This document shows positions 1 to 6,524 of a DNA stretch of 9,863 nucleotides, one piece after another (the first letter of the stretch is position 1; each line of letters opens with the position of its first letter). The DNA is from Syntrophobacterales bacterium. GTDB lineage: Bacteria; Desulfobacterota; Syntrophobacteria; BM002. Below the pieces are notes generated by a model. That model was not told the origin of the DNA and searched no databases. It saw only the letters and a list, made by a program, of their open reading frames with translations. The stretch covers positions 1 through 9,863 of the forward strand of contig JAUVTM010000054.1 of NCBI GenBank assembly GCA_030601545.1, in the 5' to 3' direction. The position numbers and the translations under genes are program-made.

Positions 1-410
1 TATTGAACCCCTTCAAGATTGGGGATGGTTTGGAGGCCCACAACAGGTTTGCCGATTTTCAAAGCGTGACCGATTTCGGAGAGCGTGCCGGCACCGCCGG
101 CCACAGCCACTAGAGCATCGGCTGTGTGGGCGATGATTACATTCCGGGCCTGTCCCATGTCTGTGGCTACGGGTATTTTGATGTGGGGATTGGCGCTGCG
201 AGTTGAAGGGCCCGGAAGAATGCCGACAGTGAGGCCGCCAGCAGAAGAAGCGCCTCTAGCAGCTGCTTCCATGACCCCAGTCAGGCCGCCACAGACCAAG
301 ATAGCACCCCGTTTAGCTATTTCTTCGCCAACCTCTACAGCACGTTGGTAAATACTGCTCTCGCACTGACCCGAGCCGATGACCCCGATAATGGGAGAGC
401 GTTGATTCAT
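1..410 (-). CDS. LOG-family / TIGR00725 Rossmann-fold protein, 3' end cut by window edge
   Basis: The first 136 residues are present; the C-terminus lies beyond the left edge. The N-terminal IIGVIGSGQC strand and loop, the VCGGLTGVMEAAARGA segment (about 39-54), the MGQARN segment with Arg89, and the GGAGTLSEI motif (105-113, Glu112) match the nucleotide-binding and catalytic elements of the LOG/lysine-decarboxylase-like superfamily, subgroup TIGR00725. Relatives hydrolyse nucleoside 5'-monophosphates (cytokinin-activating phosphoribohydrolases), but the substrate of this bacterial subgroup is not firmly known. The canonical PGGxGTxxE motif has Ala where Pro is usual. The ATG start has an AAGGAG site 9 bp upstream, formed by the last codons and stop of pcm. 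With only 6 bp between the genes they are almost certainly co-transcribed and translationally coupled. Confidence 0.9.
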   Translation of the reverse strand, partial: MNQRSPIIGVIGSGQCESSIYQRAVEVGEEIAKRGAILVCGGLTGVMEAAARGASSAGGLTVGILPGPSTRSANPHIKIPVATDMGQARNVIIAHTADALVAVAGGAGTLSEIGHALKIGKPVVGLQTIPNLEGVQ

Positions 411-416
411 GTAAAA

Positions 417-1058
417 TCACTCCTTCCAACCATGCCGGCCCAGCAAATCGACAAAACGGCAACCACCGAGATCCGTCTTGGTAATGCCTTCCTTCGTCAG
501 GACAACCCTCATGAGGGACTGAGTGTATTTGTCGCCCACGGGGACAACCAGTCTACCGCCCATAGCCAACTGGTCCACCAGAGGCTGCGGAATCTCAGGG
601 GAGCCGGCTGTTACTATTATGGCATTAAAAGGGGCCTCATCCTTTGCCCCAACGGTACCATCTCCCACCTTGAGGACCACGTTGAAGTAACCCAGTTCGT
701 CCAGGATGCGTCTGGCCTTGATTGAGAGGGGACGAATGCGCTCAATGGAATAGATTTTCTCTGCGAGTTCTGCTAGGATTGCTGTCTGATAGGCGGAGCC
801 GGTTCCGATTTCCAAGACTTTCTCGTCGCCCTGGAGCTCAAGGGCTTCGGTCATAAGTGCCACCATATAGGGTTGTGAGATCGTCTGCTTCTCACCTATG
901 GGAAGCGGATGATCATTATAGGCCTGGCTGACAAGAGCTTCTTCCACAAAGCGATGGCGAGGCACTTTGCGCATGGTTTCAAGAACCCGGGTGTCCTTGA
1001 TACCGCGGCTGACAAGCTGGCTTTCCACCATACGGTTGCGAGCTGTGGCAAACTCCAT
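417..1058 (-). CDS. pcm: Protein-L-isoaspartate O-methyltransferase
   Basis: Cytoplasmic repair enzyme that transfers a methyl group from S-adenosylmethionine to abnormal L-isoaspartyl residues, allowing their reversal in aged proteins. The 213-residue length is normal for the family. The N-terminal MVESQLVSRGI helix, the KQTISQPYMVALM segment with catalytic-site Ser61, SAM motif I VLEIGTGSAYQTA (81-93), the acidic post-I YSIER (Glu106), the GDGTVG loop (132-137) and motif II FNAIIVTA (144-151) are all seen. Motif I reads GTGSAY where GTGSGY is usual, a mild substitution. The ATG start has an AGAAGAGG Shine-Dalgarno-like stretch about 6 bp upstream; a second ATG at residue 10 is possible but has no better site. 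It is the first gene of a minus-strand pair with the LOG-family gene and is divergent from the gene at 1157. Confidence 0.96.
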   Translation of the reverse strand: MEFATARNRMVESQLVSRGIKDTRVLETMRKVPRHRFVEEALVSQAYNDHPLPIGEKQTISQPYMVALMTEALELQGDEKVLEIGTGSAYQTAILAELAEKIYSIERIRPLSIKARRILDELGYFNVVLKVGDGTVGAKDEAPFNAIIVTAGSPEIPQPLVDQLAMGGRLVVPVGDKYTQSLMRVVLTKEGITKTDLGGCRFVDLLGRHGWKE

Positions 1059-1103
1059 GCATGCCTCTTCTTCTGCGTTTCACTTTTCTACGAGTACAAA
1101 TTA

Positions 1104-1133
1104 AAGGTAGATTAGCCATGGACCATTTGTCAA
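1104..1133 (-). promoter_or_regulatory. Candidate sigma70-type promoter for pcm
   Basis: On the minus strand a perfect TTGACA (1133-1128) is followed after 18 bp by TACCTT (1109-1104), a poor -10 match. It would give an RNA starting near 1097 with a leader of about 40 nt before the pcm ATG. It lies in the short divergent region between pcm and the plus-strand gene at 1157. The weak -10 keeps confidence low. Confidence 0.3.
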
Positions 1134-1156
1134 CGCAAAACTCAAGGAAGACACGC

Positions 1157-1633
1157 ATGGGTAGCTGGGTGCGCGTTCGTTCTGGTGGCAAAGGTAGATT
1201 GCTACTCCTGTTCCTGCTCCTGTTGAGCATGCCTGCCTTCTTGGCGTACTGTACGAAACCTCTGACGCATAGGCAAGAAATGGTTGCTAACCGGCCGCAG
1301 AAGAAGGTTTTCAGGCTGAAACCTGATGTGGTCAGGGAGGCGGTGGAGCGAGTACTGGAAAAGAAGAAGTTTACCCTAGATACCAGGCAGGGTAATGAGT
1401 TGCACATTCAGACCGAGTGGCTGGAGGATGTTGGTTACAGAAGTATGGTAGTGGCTGACATCAAACCACTCTCCAGAAACAAAACCGAGCTAAAGTTACA
1501 GATGTTTCTCGAACAAAAGCTTGTGTTCCGCGATAAGTGGAAACCAATGGATGAGATAGGCGAAGATACCTACAAAATTATGCTGAGTGACATAGAACTG
1601 GAGTGCTACCGTGTCCTCTACGATCGTTCGTAA
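1157..1633 (+). CDS. Small membrane-anchored or lipoprotein-like protein of unknown function
   Basis: From the ATG at 1157 the product has 158 residues. It opens with a basic segment (RVRSGGKGR), then a strongly hydrophobic stretch rich in Leu and Phe (about residues 14-31) ending in FLAYC. This could be a signal anchor or a poor lipobox, since Tyr at -1 is atypical. The rest is a soluble alpha/beta domain of about 120 residues with alternating charged residues (VVREAVERVLEKKKF; ELKLQMFLEQKLVF), which suggests a small periplasmic or envelope domain. No family was recognised. This start has an AAGGA site 8 bp upstream. A longer form from the ATG at 1118 (171 residues, AAAGG 10 bp upstream) is possible. 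Its 3' end overlaps the next gene by 23 bp, so the two are probably translationally coupled, although no functional link is evident. Confidence 0.75.
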   Translation: MGSWVRVRSGGKGRLLLLFLLLLSMPAFLAYCTKPLTHRQEMVANRPQKKVFRLKPDVVREAVERVLEKKKFTLDTRQGNELHIQTEWLEDVGYRSMVVADIKPLSRNKTELKLQMFLEQKLVFRDKWKPMDEIGEDTYKIMLSDIELECYRVLYDRS

Positions 1634-2465
1634 AGGCATTATTCCAGCCGCCGGTTTGGGGACAAGGGTGCGGGCAATTGCTGGAGATCTTCCTAAAGAG
1701 CTCCTGACCGTGGCAGCAAAGCCTCTGATAGTCCACGCAATAGAAGGTTTGGCCGCCAGCGGTATTCGCCAGATCGGTGTTGTCATCAGTCCTGCTAAAG
1801 AGAGTATCCGTCAGTTTCTCATGGGTGAGCAGCCCGAGTTCCTTGCGCCCCAACTGGATGCCCACCTGAGAGTGCTCCTGCGGGCCTGCAAATTTAGCTT
1901 TTTCGTTCAGCCTAGTCCTCTCGGATTAGCAGACGCAGTCAGTCTTTGCCGGGATTTTATCGACGACGAACCTTTCGCACTGGTGATGCCGGACAACATT
2001 CTCCTGGATGGTCTTCCGGTGGTGTCGCAGATGATACCATTTTTCTCTCGTGAGCCGCGGGATATGCTGGGGGCTCTTCGGTTGGAAACAGAGCAGGCCT
2101 CACGTTTTGGTAATGTTGGTATTCTCGAAACAGAAGCTATCTCTGATGAGAGCAAAAAACTCTTGAGAGTTAGACACTTTTCTGACAAAGTCAGTGACCC
2201 TTTACACATCCCAGCGGGAGACAGCGTACTCAAGAATTTTGGCGGCGGTATATTCTTGCCCCACTTTTTTGACTACATTGAAAAGTTGCGGCCACACATC
2301 AAGGGTGAGCTGGACGATGTTCCCGTTGTGCAAGCCATCATCAAAGAAAAAGGGTTGTTAGCCGTGGCCCTTGAAGGCAATGGGTTTGATGTGGGAAATT
2401 CCGCTGGCTACTGGGCAGCAAATCTACATATGGAGAGTAAACAGCTCTTACTACAGAATTTGTGA
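1611..2465 (+). CDS. GalU-like nucleotidyltransferase (sugar-1-phosphate uridylyltransferase family)
   Basis: A 284-residue cytoplasmic enzyme of the NTP_transferase family, expected to make an NDP-sugar (classically UDP-glucose) from NTP and a sugar 1-phosphate. The N-terminal signature IIPAAGLGTR followed by LPKELL (10-32) is the nucleotide-binding loop. PSPLGLADAV (101-110) corresponds to the PLGLGHAV region of GalU. MPDNIL (126-131) takes the place of the GDD metal site, with Asp128. SRFGNVG (164-170), GGGIF (211-215) and FDVGNSAGYW (259-268, Asp260) match the sugar-binding and second metal regions. GDD to PDN and the lack of a clear EKP motif make it a diverged GalU-like protein, so the exact sugar is uncertain. 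It starts with GTG inside the upstream gene. The context gives no polysaccharide cluster to narrow the substrate. Confidence 0.9.
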   Translation: MSSTIVRKGIIPAAGLGTRVRAIAGDLPKELLTVAAKPLIVHAIEGLAASGIRQIGVVISPAKESIRQFLMGEQPEFLAPQLDAHLRVLLRACKFSFFVQPSPLGLADAVSLCRDFIDDEPFALVMPDNILLDGLPVVSQMIPFFSREPRDMLGALRLETEQASRFGNVGILETEAISDESKKLLRVRHFSDKVSDPLHIPAGDSVLKNFGGGIFLPHFFDYIEKLRPHIKGELDDVPVVQAIIKEKGLLAVALEGNGFDVGNSAGYWAANLHMESKQLLLQNL

Positions 2466-2504
2466 CTGAGCACAGTGGTTCTCACGAGCTTTTCCGCAAA
2501 TTTT

Positions 2505-2530
2505 CAATCCGCAATCCGCAATCCGCAATC
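2505..2530 (+). repeat. Tandem heptamer array (CAATCCG)
   Basis: Three complete CAATCCG units plus a partial CAATC lie head to tail between two convergent genes, preceded by TTTT. Read in the AATCNNN phase, they match the two other heptad arrays of this window at 4854-4877 and 4962-4985. Confidence 0.85.
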
Positions 2531-2551
2531 GTCGACGTTGTTATTCTCCCC

Positions 2552-4585
2552 TCAGAACAAATTTGCTAGTTGGGCATACTCACGCCAAAGGTTATGGAGA
2601 GAAGAGTGAGTATCATTTGCCCGGCTTTTTTCTGCAAGGAGCCCCAGCCGTTTAAGAGCTAGCTGACGGAGTCTGTGGCGATAGTAGATGCCAAAGGCCA
2701 TTGGCCCTGCCGAAGTGGTCAAGGCGGGAGAGAACTGTTCAGCCCGTTTCACTGCACCGGCGAAAGGTGCCACCTGGGTGCCATGATAAAGAAACGGCAG
2801 GTTGTCCTTCCATGAGGAATCGTATTCTGTGGAGCTGAGGAAGTTTTGGGGTCTCTTGGCGAGCAAAGTGCCGAGGGACATGGGATTGTGCACTTGAGTC
2901 AGGGGGCGTAGCGCAAACAGATTTACTCGAGAACTGCGGGTTAGGATAGTTTCGAGGGGCTTCTCCTTAGAGTCTGCCTGGCCGGCAAAAACACCCAGGC
3001 CAAGAAAGCCGTGGTGTTGACGCCAATGCTCAACAGCCAACTGCAGGCTCGGGTGTGCTGCTCTGGGAGTGTCGTCGATCAATAAGAAAAGAGGGGCCTG
3101 GCCCGCACGGCAGACGAGCTGGACGAAAAGAGGGAGATAACCCAAATCCTGGTCACGCCGGGAAGAGATAAATAACTTGTCAATAAGCGGCAGGACGAGA
3201 GACTCAAGCCGTTCGCTGCGAAGCCACTCTTCGCCGGCCCCTATAAAGGCCCAGAGTAAGCTGAATAGCTGGTCATGCCCCGCTTTCTTCTTTTGATACC
3301 AGAGCAGAGTCTCGTGTACCTGCCGGCGGGCGGTGGTTGGTGGAACAAAAGTAATGGCCAGCCCTTTGCCCCGGGTTAGCCTTAGGTGATCAGTATGGTC
3401 CAGCAATTCAGTCGCTTCACTGGCGACTTGTTCCCATTCCCCAATTGGTAAGTCGTTTAGAATCAGGCTCACCCGCAATGCCCAGATATCTTGCAGCAGT
3501 CTGGGCCTAACCAGACGTTTCCCCCAGAGGAGAAACAGGTTGTCGATGTGTTTTTGAGAACAATGAACTTGGGAGCATGGGGATGACCGGTGTGGACTAG
3601 AGAGACTCGCGACAAAATCTTGTCGCAAGGAGTTGACCCGGTCAAGAAATGTTGCCGCAGCCTCGCCTGGCACCTGCTGACCAAAAGAGGGAACCCCCCA
3701 GCCGCTCGAAGCACCGAGGCTGGCGTTATGGAGGGTCAACACCACTCGCTTCGTTCGTTGGCTCACCTCTTTAGCCAGTTGAAATACTTCAACAAGCTCG
3801 TTTGTCTGGTAAGAAATCAATCTTTCCAGAAAAGAGATTTCTTCCAGGCTGCGCTGCCCCCAGGAGAGGATAGAAAGATCTCCGTTAGGCTCGTGGCAGA
3901 ATTCCTCAATGCGGCTTTGGGGTGCGCTTAGAATTGACGGGCTGGCTAGGTCGTCAAGCGATATCATCCGCCGCCAGTACCTGAGGGAGCCCATTGGAGA
4001 GAGCCGGCTGGTGGCGACCAGGATCTCACATATCTGCCCGGGCGAAAGACCTTTTTTTTCAAGAAGCCGCCTTCTTAAACCAGGTTGAAGGAGAATGGGC
4101 AATCGCCTGGTCAGCCTGGACAGGAGATGGTTGCGAGTTGAAGACTGCAACGAACCAGAAAGAAGGGCGGCTTCCTGCCGCCAAGAGGAGAGACGGCGTT
4201 TCAATAAGTACTCAAGAACTGCGGCTAAGGGGCGGCAATTTTGCAGGCTATCTGTAGCTGAAATCAGTTCCGCTACCAGTGGTCGCAAGGATTCGTGTTC
4301 GTACCAACCTGGGGGCAGCCAGTCCGGAAGCCAATGGACCAAGCGGCGAAAATGGGCAAGTTCCTCCTCCACCGGAGGGCTGAAAATCAAAATCCTTACT
4401 GCCTGGCGTACGTTTGCGGAGCTGTCCACTAAACCCTGGGCCAAACAAATGAGATCGGCCCGACTTGGCGCAGGATCTGGCCCGAGAAGTAGACGGGCAC
4501 TGTCTACGAGATGTGGGGCATGGTTTTCCAAAGCCCGAATAAAAGGACGAAGGGGTTCAGGGTCATTGAATTGCCAGATTTCCAT
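2552..4585 (-). CDS. Large hypothetical protein, family not recognised
   Basis: A 677-residue, Leu- and Arg-rich protein without signal peptide, membrane segment or Cys-metal motif. Predicted content is mostly helical: long Leu/Arg amphipathic stretches such as LLSRLTRRLPILLQPGLRRR and RHRLRQLALKRLGLLAEK near the C-terminus. A hydrophobic strand ending in two acids, LFLLIDD (about 499-505), resembles a Walker B motif, but no Walker A GxxxxGK[ST] loop was found, so an ATPase role is not supported. The ATG at 4585 was chosen because AAGGTGG lies 6 bp upstream; an upstream TTG at 4603 has no usable site. It stands alone between a convergent gene and a divergent region before htrA, so its context gives no functional clue. 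The long uninterrupted frame and a good promoter argue that it is a real gene. Confidence 0.8.
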   Translation of the reverse strand: MEIWQFNDPEPLRPFIRALENHAPHLVDSARLLLGPDPAPSRADLICLAQGLVDSSANVRQAVRILIFSPPVEEELAHFRRLVHWLPDWLPPGWYEHESLRPLVAELISATDSLQNCRPLAAVLEYLLKRRLSSWRQEAALLSGSLQSSTRNHLLSRLTRRLPILLQPGLRRRLLEKKGLSPGQICEILVATSRLSPMGSLRYWRRMISLDDLASPSILSAPQSRIEEFCHEPNGDLSILSWGQRSLEEISFLERLISYQTNELVEVFQLAKEVSQRTKRVVLTLHNASLGASSGWGVPSFGQQVPGEAAATFLDRVNSLRQDFVASLSSPHRSSPCSQVHCSQKHIDNLFLLWGKRLVRPRLLQDIWALRVSLILNDLPIGEWEQVASEATELLDHTDHLRLTRGKGLAITFVPPTTARRQVHETLLWYQKKKAGHDQLFSLLWAFIGAGEEWLRSERLESLVLPLIDKLFISSRRDQDLGYLPLFVQLVCRAGQAPLFLLIDDTPRAAHPSLQLAVEHWRQHHGFLGLGVFAGQADSKEKPLETILTRSSRVNLFALRPLTQVHNPMSLGTLLAKRPQNFLSSTEYDSSWKDNLPFLYHGTQVAPFAGAVKRAEQFSPALTTSAGPMAFGIYYRHRLRQLALKRLGLLAEKSRANDTHSSLHNLWREYAQLANLF

Positions 4586-4654
4586 ATGGGGCCACCTTGG
4601 CAAGGTGAGGTCGAGCTCTTTCCTTACTCAAAACTTTACATACTTGGAAAGAGC

Positions 4655-4686
4655 ATTATATTAGAAGCATCCGAATTGGATGGCAA
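4655..4686 (-). promoter_or_regulatory. Candidate sigma70-type promoter for the 677-residue gene
   Basis: On the minus strand TTGCCA (4686-4681, five of six consensus bases) is followed after 17 bp by TAATAT (4663-4658), which overlaps a perfect TATAAT at 4660-4655. Transcription would start near 4648 and leave a leader of about 60 nt before the ATG at 4585. Confidence 0.5.
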
Positions 4687-4853
4687 GGTCTACGATGATT
4701 GTGGAACTTTACGGGTGTGCAGATGTCTATTTGCAGGTAAGAGCTTAAACTGCTAGTCAACCATATGGAGAAAAAATCCCGATAGCCCGGAAGGGCGCTT
4801 ATGGATTGTAGCTTGCGAAACTGGGAACCCGCCCGAAGGGTGGGAGTCCGAAG

Positions 4854-4877
4854 GACAATTGCCGATTTGAGATTGAA
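4854..4877 (-). repeat. Inverted heptad array (AATCNNN units)
   Basis: Read on the minus strand: TTC, then AATCTCA (4874-4868), AATCGGC (4867-4861) and a degenerate AATTGTC (4860-4854). Its first 14 bases match the plus-strand array starting at 4962 at 13 of 14 positions, so the two form an inverted pair around 4878-4961. Confidence 0.6.
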
Positions 4878-4961
4878 CAAGACCGAGTAAGAAAAAGTAG
4901 AGGGTGGAAGTTAATACTGGATTCTTGTCTTACTCAAATGACCAGTTTGCATCAGCCACCT

Positions 4962-4985
4962 TTCAATCTAAAATCTAAAATCTTG
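4962..4985 (+). repeat. Tandem heptad array (AATCTAA)
   Basis: Two exact AATCTAA units (4965-4971, 4972-4978) and a degenerate AATCTTG (4979-4985), preceded by CTTTC. It has the same period and the same AATC core as the array at 2505, and lies about 60 bp before the htrA start codon. Confidence 0.75.
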
Positions 4986-5012
4986 AAGTGGTGGCAGCAG
5001 GCGCACTATGAA
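4982..5012 (+). promoter_or_regulatory. Weak candidate promoter for htrA
   Basis: CTTGAA (4982-4987) followed after 16 bp by CACTATGA (5004-5011) loosely resembles a heat-shock sigma32 promoter (CTTGAA / CCCCATNT). The same bases can be read as a poor sigma70 pair, TTGAAG and TATGAA, 18 bp apart. Either would start transcription about 25-30 bases before the htrA ATG. The -10 part lies inside the diverged repeat end, so promoter and repeat cannot be separated by eye. Confidence 0.25.
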
Positions 5013-5024
5013 ACATCCGGGCTA
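4988..5024 (+). repeat. Diverged right end of the inverted-repeat element found after htrA
   Basis: Bases 4988-5023 match bases 6671-6706, the right end of the complete element, at 29 of 36 positions without gaps. Both contain GCAGCAGG and end in ATGAAA, one variable base, then ATCCGGGCT. The left end of this copy may be the TAGCCCGGA at 4783-4791, which also begins the complete element at 6524. Confidence 0.65.
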
Positions 5025-5047
5025 GGCTAATTCAGAAAGGAGCTGAC

Positions 5048-6511
5048 ATGAGGATGGGTATTTCACGAACAGGCCGTTCCAAGCCATATGAGAGCGGCTT
5101 TATCTTAACAATTACCGTGCTGGCATTCTTGCTTATGCCATTGGCCCAGACAGCCGTTGGGGCAGAAGAGGGGGTAAAACCCTACCCAGACGCACCAATT
5201 TCCTTTGCCGAACTTGTCGACCAAGTTAAAAATGAAGTAGTCAACATTTCTACCACCACAGTCATCAAGAGAGGCCCCATACCGAGTCCGTTCGGTCCGC
5301 ATAGACAATTTAGGGACTTTTTTGGCGATGATTTTTTTGAGCGCTTTTTTGGACAGATCCCCAAGGAACGTCGACGGCGAAGCTTGGGTTCGGGCGTTAT
5401 AATCGATCCCAAGAAAGGCTATATCCTCACCAACAACCACGTAGTGGCCAATGCCGAAGAAATTACCGTCCGACTGGATGGTGGCGAAGAGTACAAAGCT
5501 GAAGTGGTGGGGAGGGACCCGAAGACAGATCTCGCTCTGATCAAAACGAAAAAATCTCTGGATGTTAAAAGCGGGGCACCACTGGGGGACTCGGACAGAG
5601 CTAGGGTGGGGGATTGGGTCATGGCCATCGGCAATCCATTCGGCCTGGAACGAACCGTCACCGTAGGAATTCTGAGCGCCAAGGGCAGGGTGATTGGGGC
5701 CGGACCCTATGACGATTTCCTCCAGACTGATGCTGCCATTAATCCAGGGAATAGCGGTGGCCCTCTTTTCAATATGAAAGGTGAGGTCATAGGAATCAAT
5801 ACAGCAATAATAGCCACGGGTCAGGGCATTGGCTTCGCCATTCCCATTAATATTGCCAAAGAGTTGTTGCCACAATTGGAAAAGGGCAAGGTCATTCGAG
5901 GTTGGCTAGGAGTCAGCATTCAGGAGGTAACAGAGGACATTGCCAAATCTTTCAAACTCGAAAAAGCCGAGGGTGCACTGATTGCTGAAGTCATCGAAGA
6001 TTCTCCCGCCGAAAAGAGCGGTCTGGAGCGTGGCGATATCGTCATCGGTTTTGGCGGAAAAAACATTGGTTCACCCAATGAACTGCAAAGGGTTGTTGCC
6101 AACACGCCTCCGAAAAAGCGGGTCAAGATGAAGGTTGTTAGAGATGGCAAGACCAGGACTTTGACCGTAAAAGTGGGGGCCATGCCGGATGAGTTCCCCG
6201 AGATAGCAAAAAGCATTACCACTGATCTCGGCCTTACCGTGCAGACCTTGACACCGGAACTGGCAGAGCAATTTGACTGGCCCCGGGGCGAGAAGGGTGT
6301 GCTGATTACCAACGTTGAGTCGGGCAGCGTCGGTGCTGAGGCCGGCTTGCGACGCGGGGATCTCATCAAAGAGATAAACCGACAAGCTGTGGAAGATACG
6401 AAACAGTATAAACGACTGGTCGGAAAAGCCAAAGGAGGCGAGTCCTTGCTGCTCTTCGTTAAACGGGGAAGCAGGTCTTTCTATGTAACCGTGACTCTAG
6501 AATCCGAGTAA
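5048..6511 (+). CDS. htrA: Periplasmic Do/HtrA-family serine protease with two PDZ domains
   Basis: Envelope protease-chaperone that degrades or refolds damaged periplasmic proteins. The 487 residues are normal for DegP/DegQ-type proteins. A signal peptide has a basic N-terminus, a hydrophobic core (about 18-32) and a likely cut after AVGA (39/40). The trypsin-like domain (about 55-275) carries the whole triad: His131 in TNNHVV, Asp161 in DPKTDLALIK and Ser236 in NPGNSGGPL. The Phe-rich FRDFFGDDFFERFFG segment (88-102) corresponds to the LA loop region. PDZ1 spans about 283-377 (GWLGVSIQ start) and PDZ2 about 391-485. An AAAGGAG site lies 5 bp before the ATG. It is probably monocistronic: repeat-rich DNA lies on both sides and strong hairpins follow. 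Heat or envelope-stress control is typical of the family, but only a weak promoter match is visible here. Confidence 0.97.
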   Translation: MRMGISRTGRSKPYESGFILTITVLAFLLMPLAQTAVGAEEGVKPYPDAPISFAELVDQVKNEVVNISTTTVIKRGPIPSPFGPHRQFRDFFGDDFFERFFGQIPKERRRRSLGSGVIIDPKKGYILTNNHVVANAEEITVRLDGGEEYKAEVVGRDPKTDLALIKTKKSLDVKSGAPLGDSDRARVGDWVMAIGNPFGLERTVTVGILSAKGRVIGAGPYDDFLQTDAAINPGNSGGPLFNMKGEVIGINTAIIATGQGIGFAIPINIAKELLPQLEKGKVIRGWLGVSIQEVTEDIAKSFKLEKAEGALIAEVIEDSPAEKSGLERGDIVIGFGGKNIGSPNELQRVVANTPPKKRVKMKVVRDGKTRTLTVKVGAMPDEFPEIAKSITTDLGLTVQTLTPELAEQFDWPRGEKGVLITNVESGSVGAEAGLRRGDLIKEINRQAVEDTKQYKRLVGKAKGGESLLLFVKRGSRSFYVTVTLESE

Positions 6512-6524
6512 AGTCGGAGTGACT

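Larger units (their letters stand above)
4586..5047. other. Gene-free, repeat- and hairpin-rich divergent region between the 677-residue gene and htrA
   Basis: No credible coding frame was found in these 460 bases. The left part carries a promoter for the minus-strand gene. From 4783 to 5024 the region is bounded by a perfect 9-bp inverted repeat (TAGCCCGGA / TCCGGGCTA) and filled with hairpins. Three of these are GCCC-GGAA-GGGC (4785-4796), CCCGCCC-GAA-GGGTGGG with one G-T pair (4828-4844) and GTCC-GAA-GGAC (4846-4856). There are also two opposed heptad arrays and an 8-bp inverted repeat GAGTAAGA/TCTTACTC (4885-4892 and 4928-4935). The right end is a diverged copy of the element found after htrA. 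Confidence 0.7.

Noticed and set aside
501..505. ATP-binding Walker B motif in the 677-residue protein (residue numbers given here)
   Set aside because: LLIDD alone is common by chance and no Walker A loop was found, so no ATPase call is made.
979..1407. 142-codon minus-strand open frame overlapping pcm and the plus-strand gene at 1157
   Set aside because: Its Ser/Arg/Cys-rich composition and overlap with two better-supported genes mark it as an out-of-frame shadow.
4095..4664. 189-codon plus-strand open frame antisense to the 677-residue gene
   Set aside because: The translation is rich in Ser, Arg and Trp without structure, while the minus-strand frame is long, has a better start and has a promoter.
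4785..4856. Cyclic-di-GMP riboswitch or CsrB/RsmZ-type RNA
   Set aside because: The GAA loops and GGA in one loop suggested it, but the conserved junction bases of the riboswitch are absent and only one of three loops shows GGA unpaired.
4656..4880. 74-codon minus-strand open frame between the 677-residue gene and htrA
   Set aside because: It lies across the hairpins and heptad repeat; the product has no family character and no good ribosome site was seen. Repeat DNA explains the open frame.
5105..5875. 256-codon open frame antisense to htrA
   Set aside because: It lies entirely within a strongly conserved protease gene and its translation has no domain-like features; it is a shadow frame.
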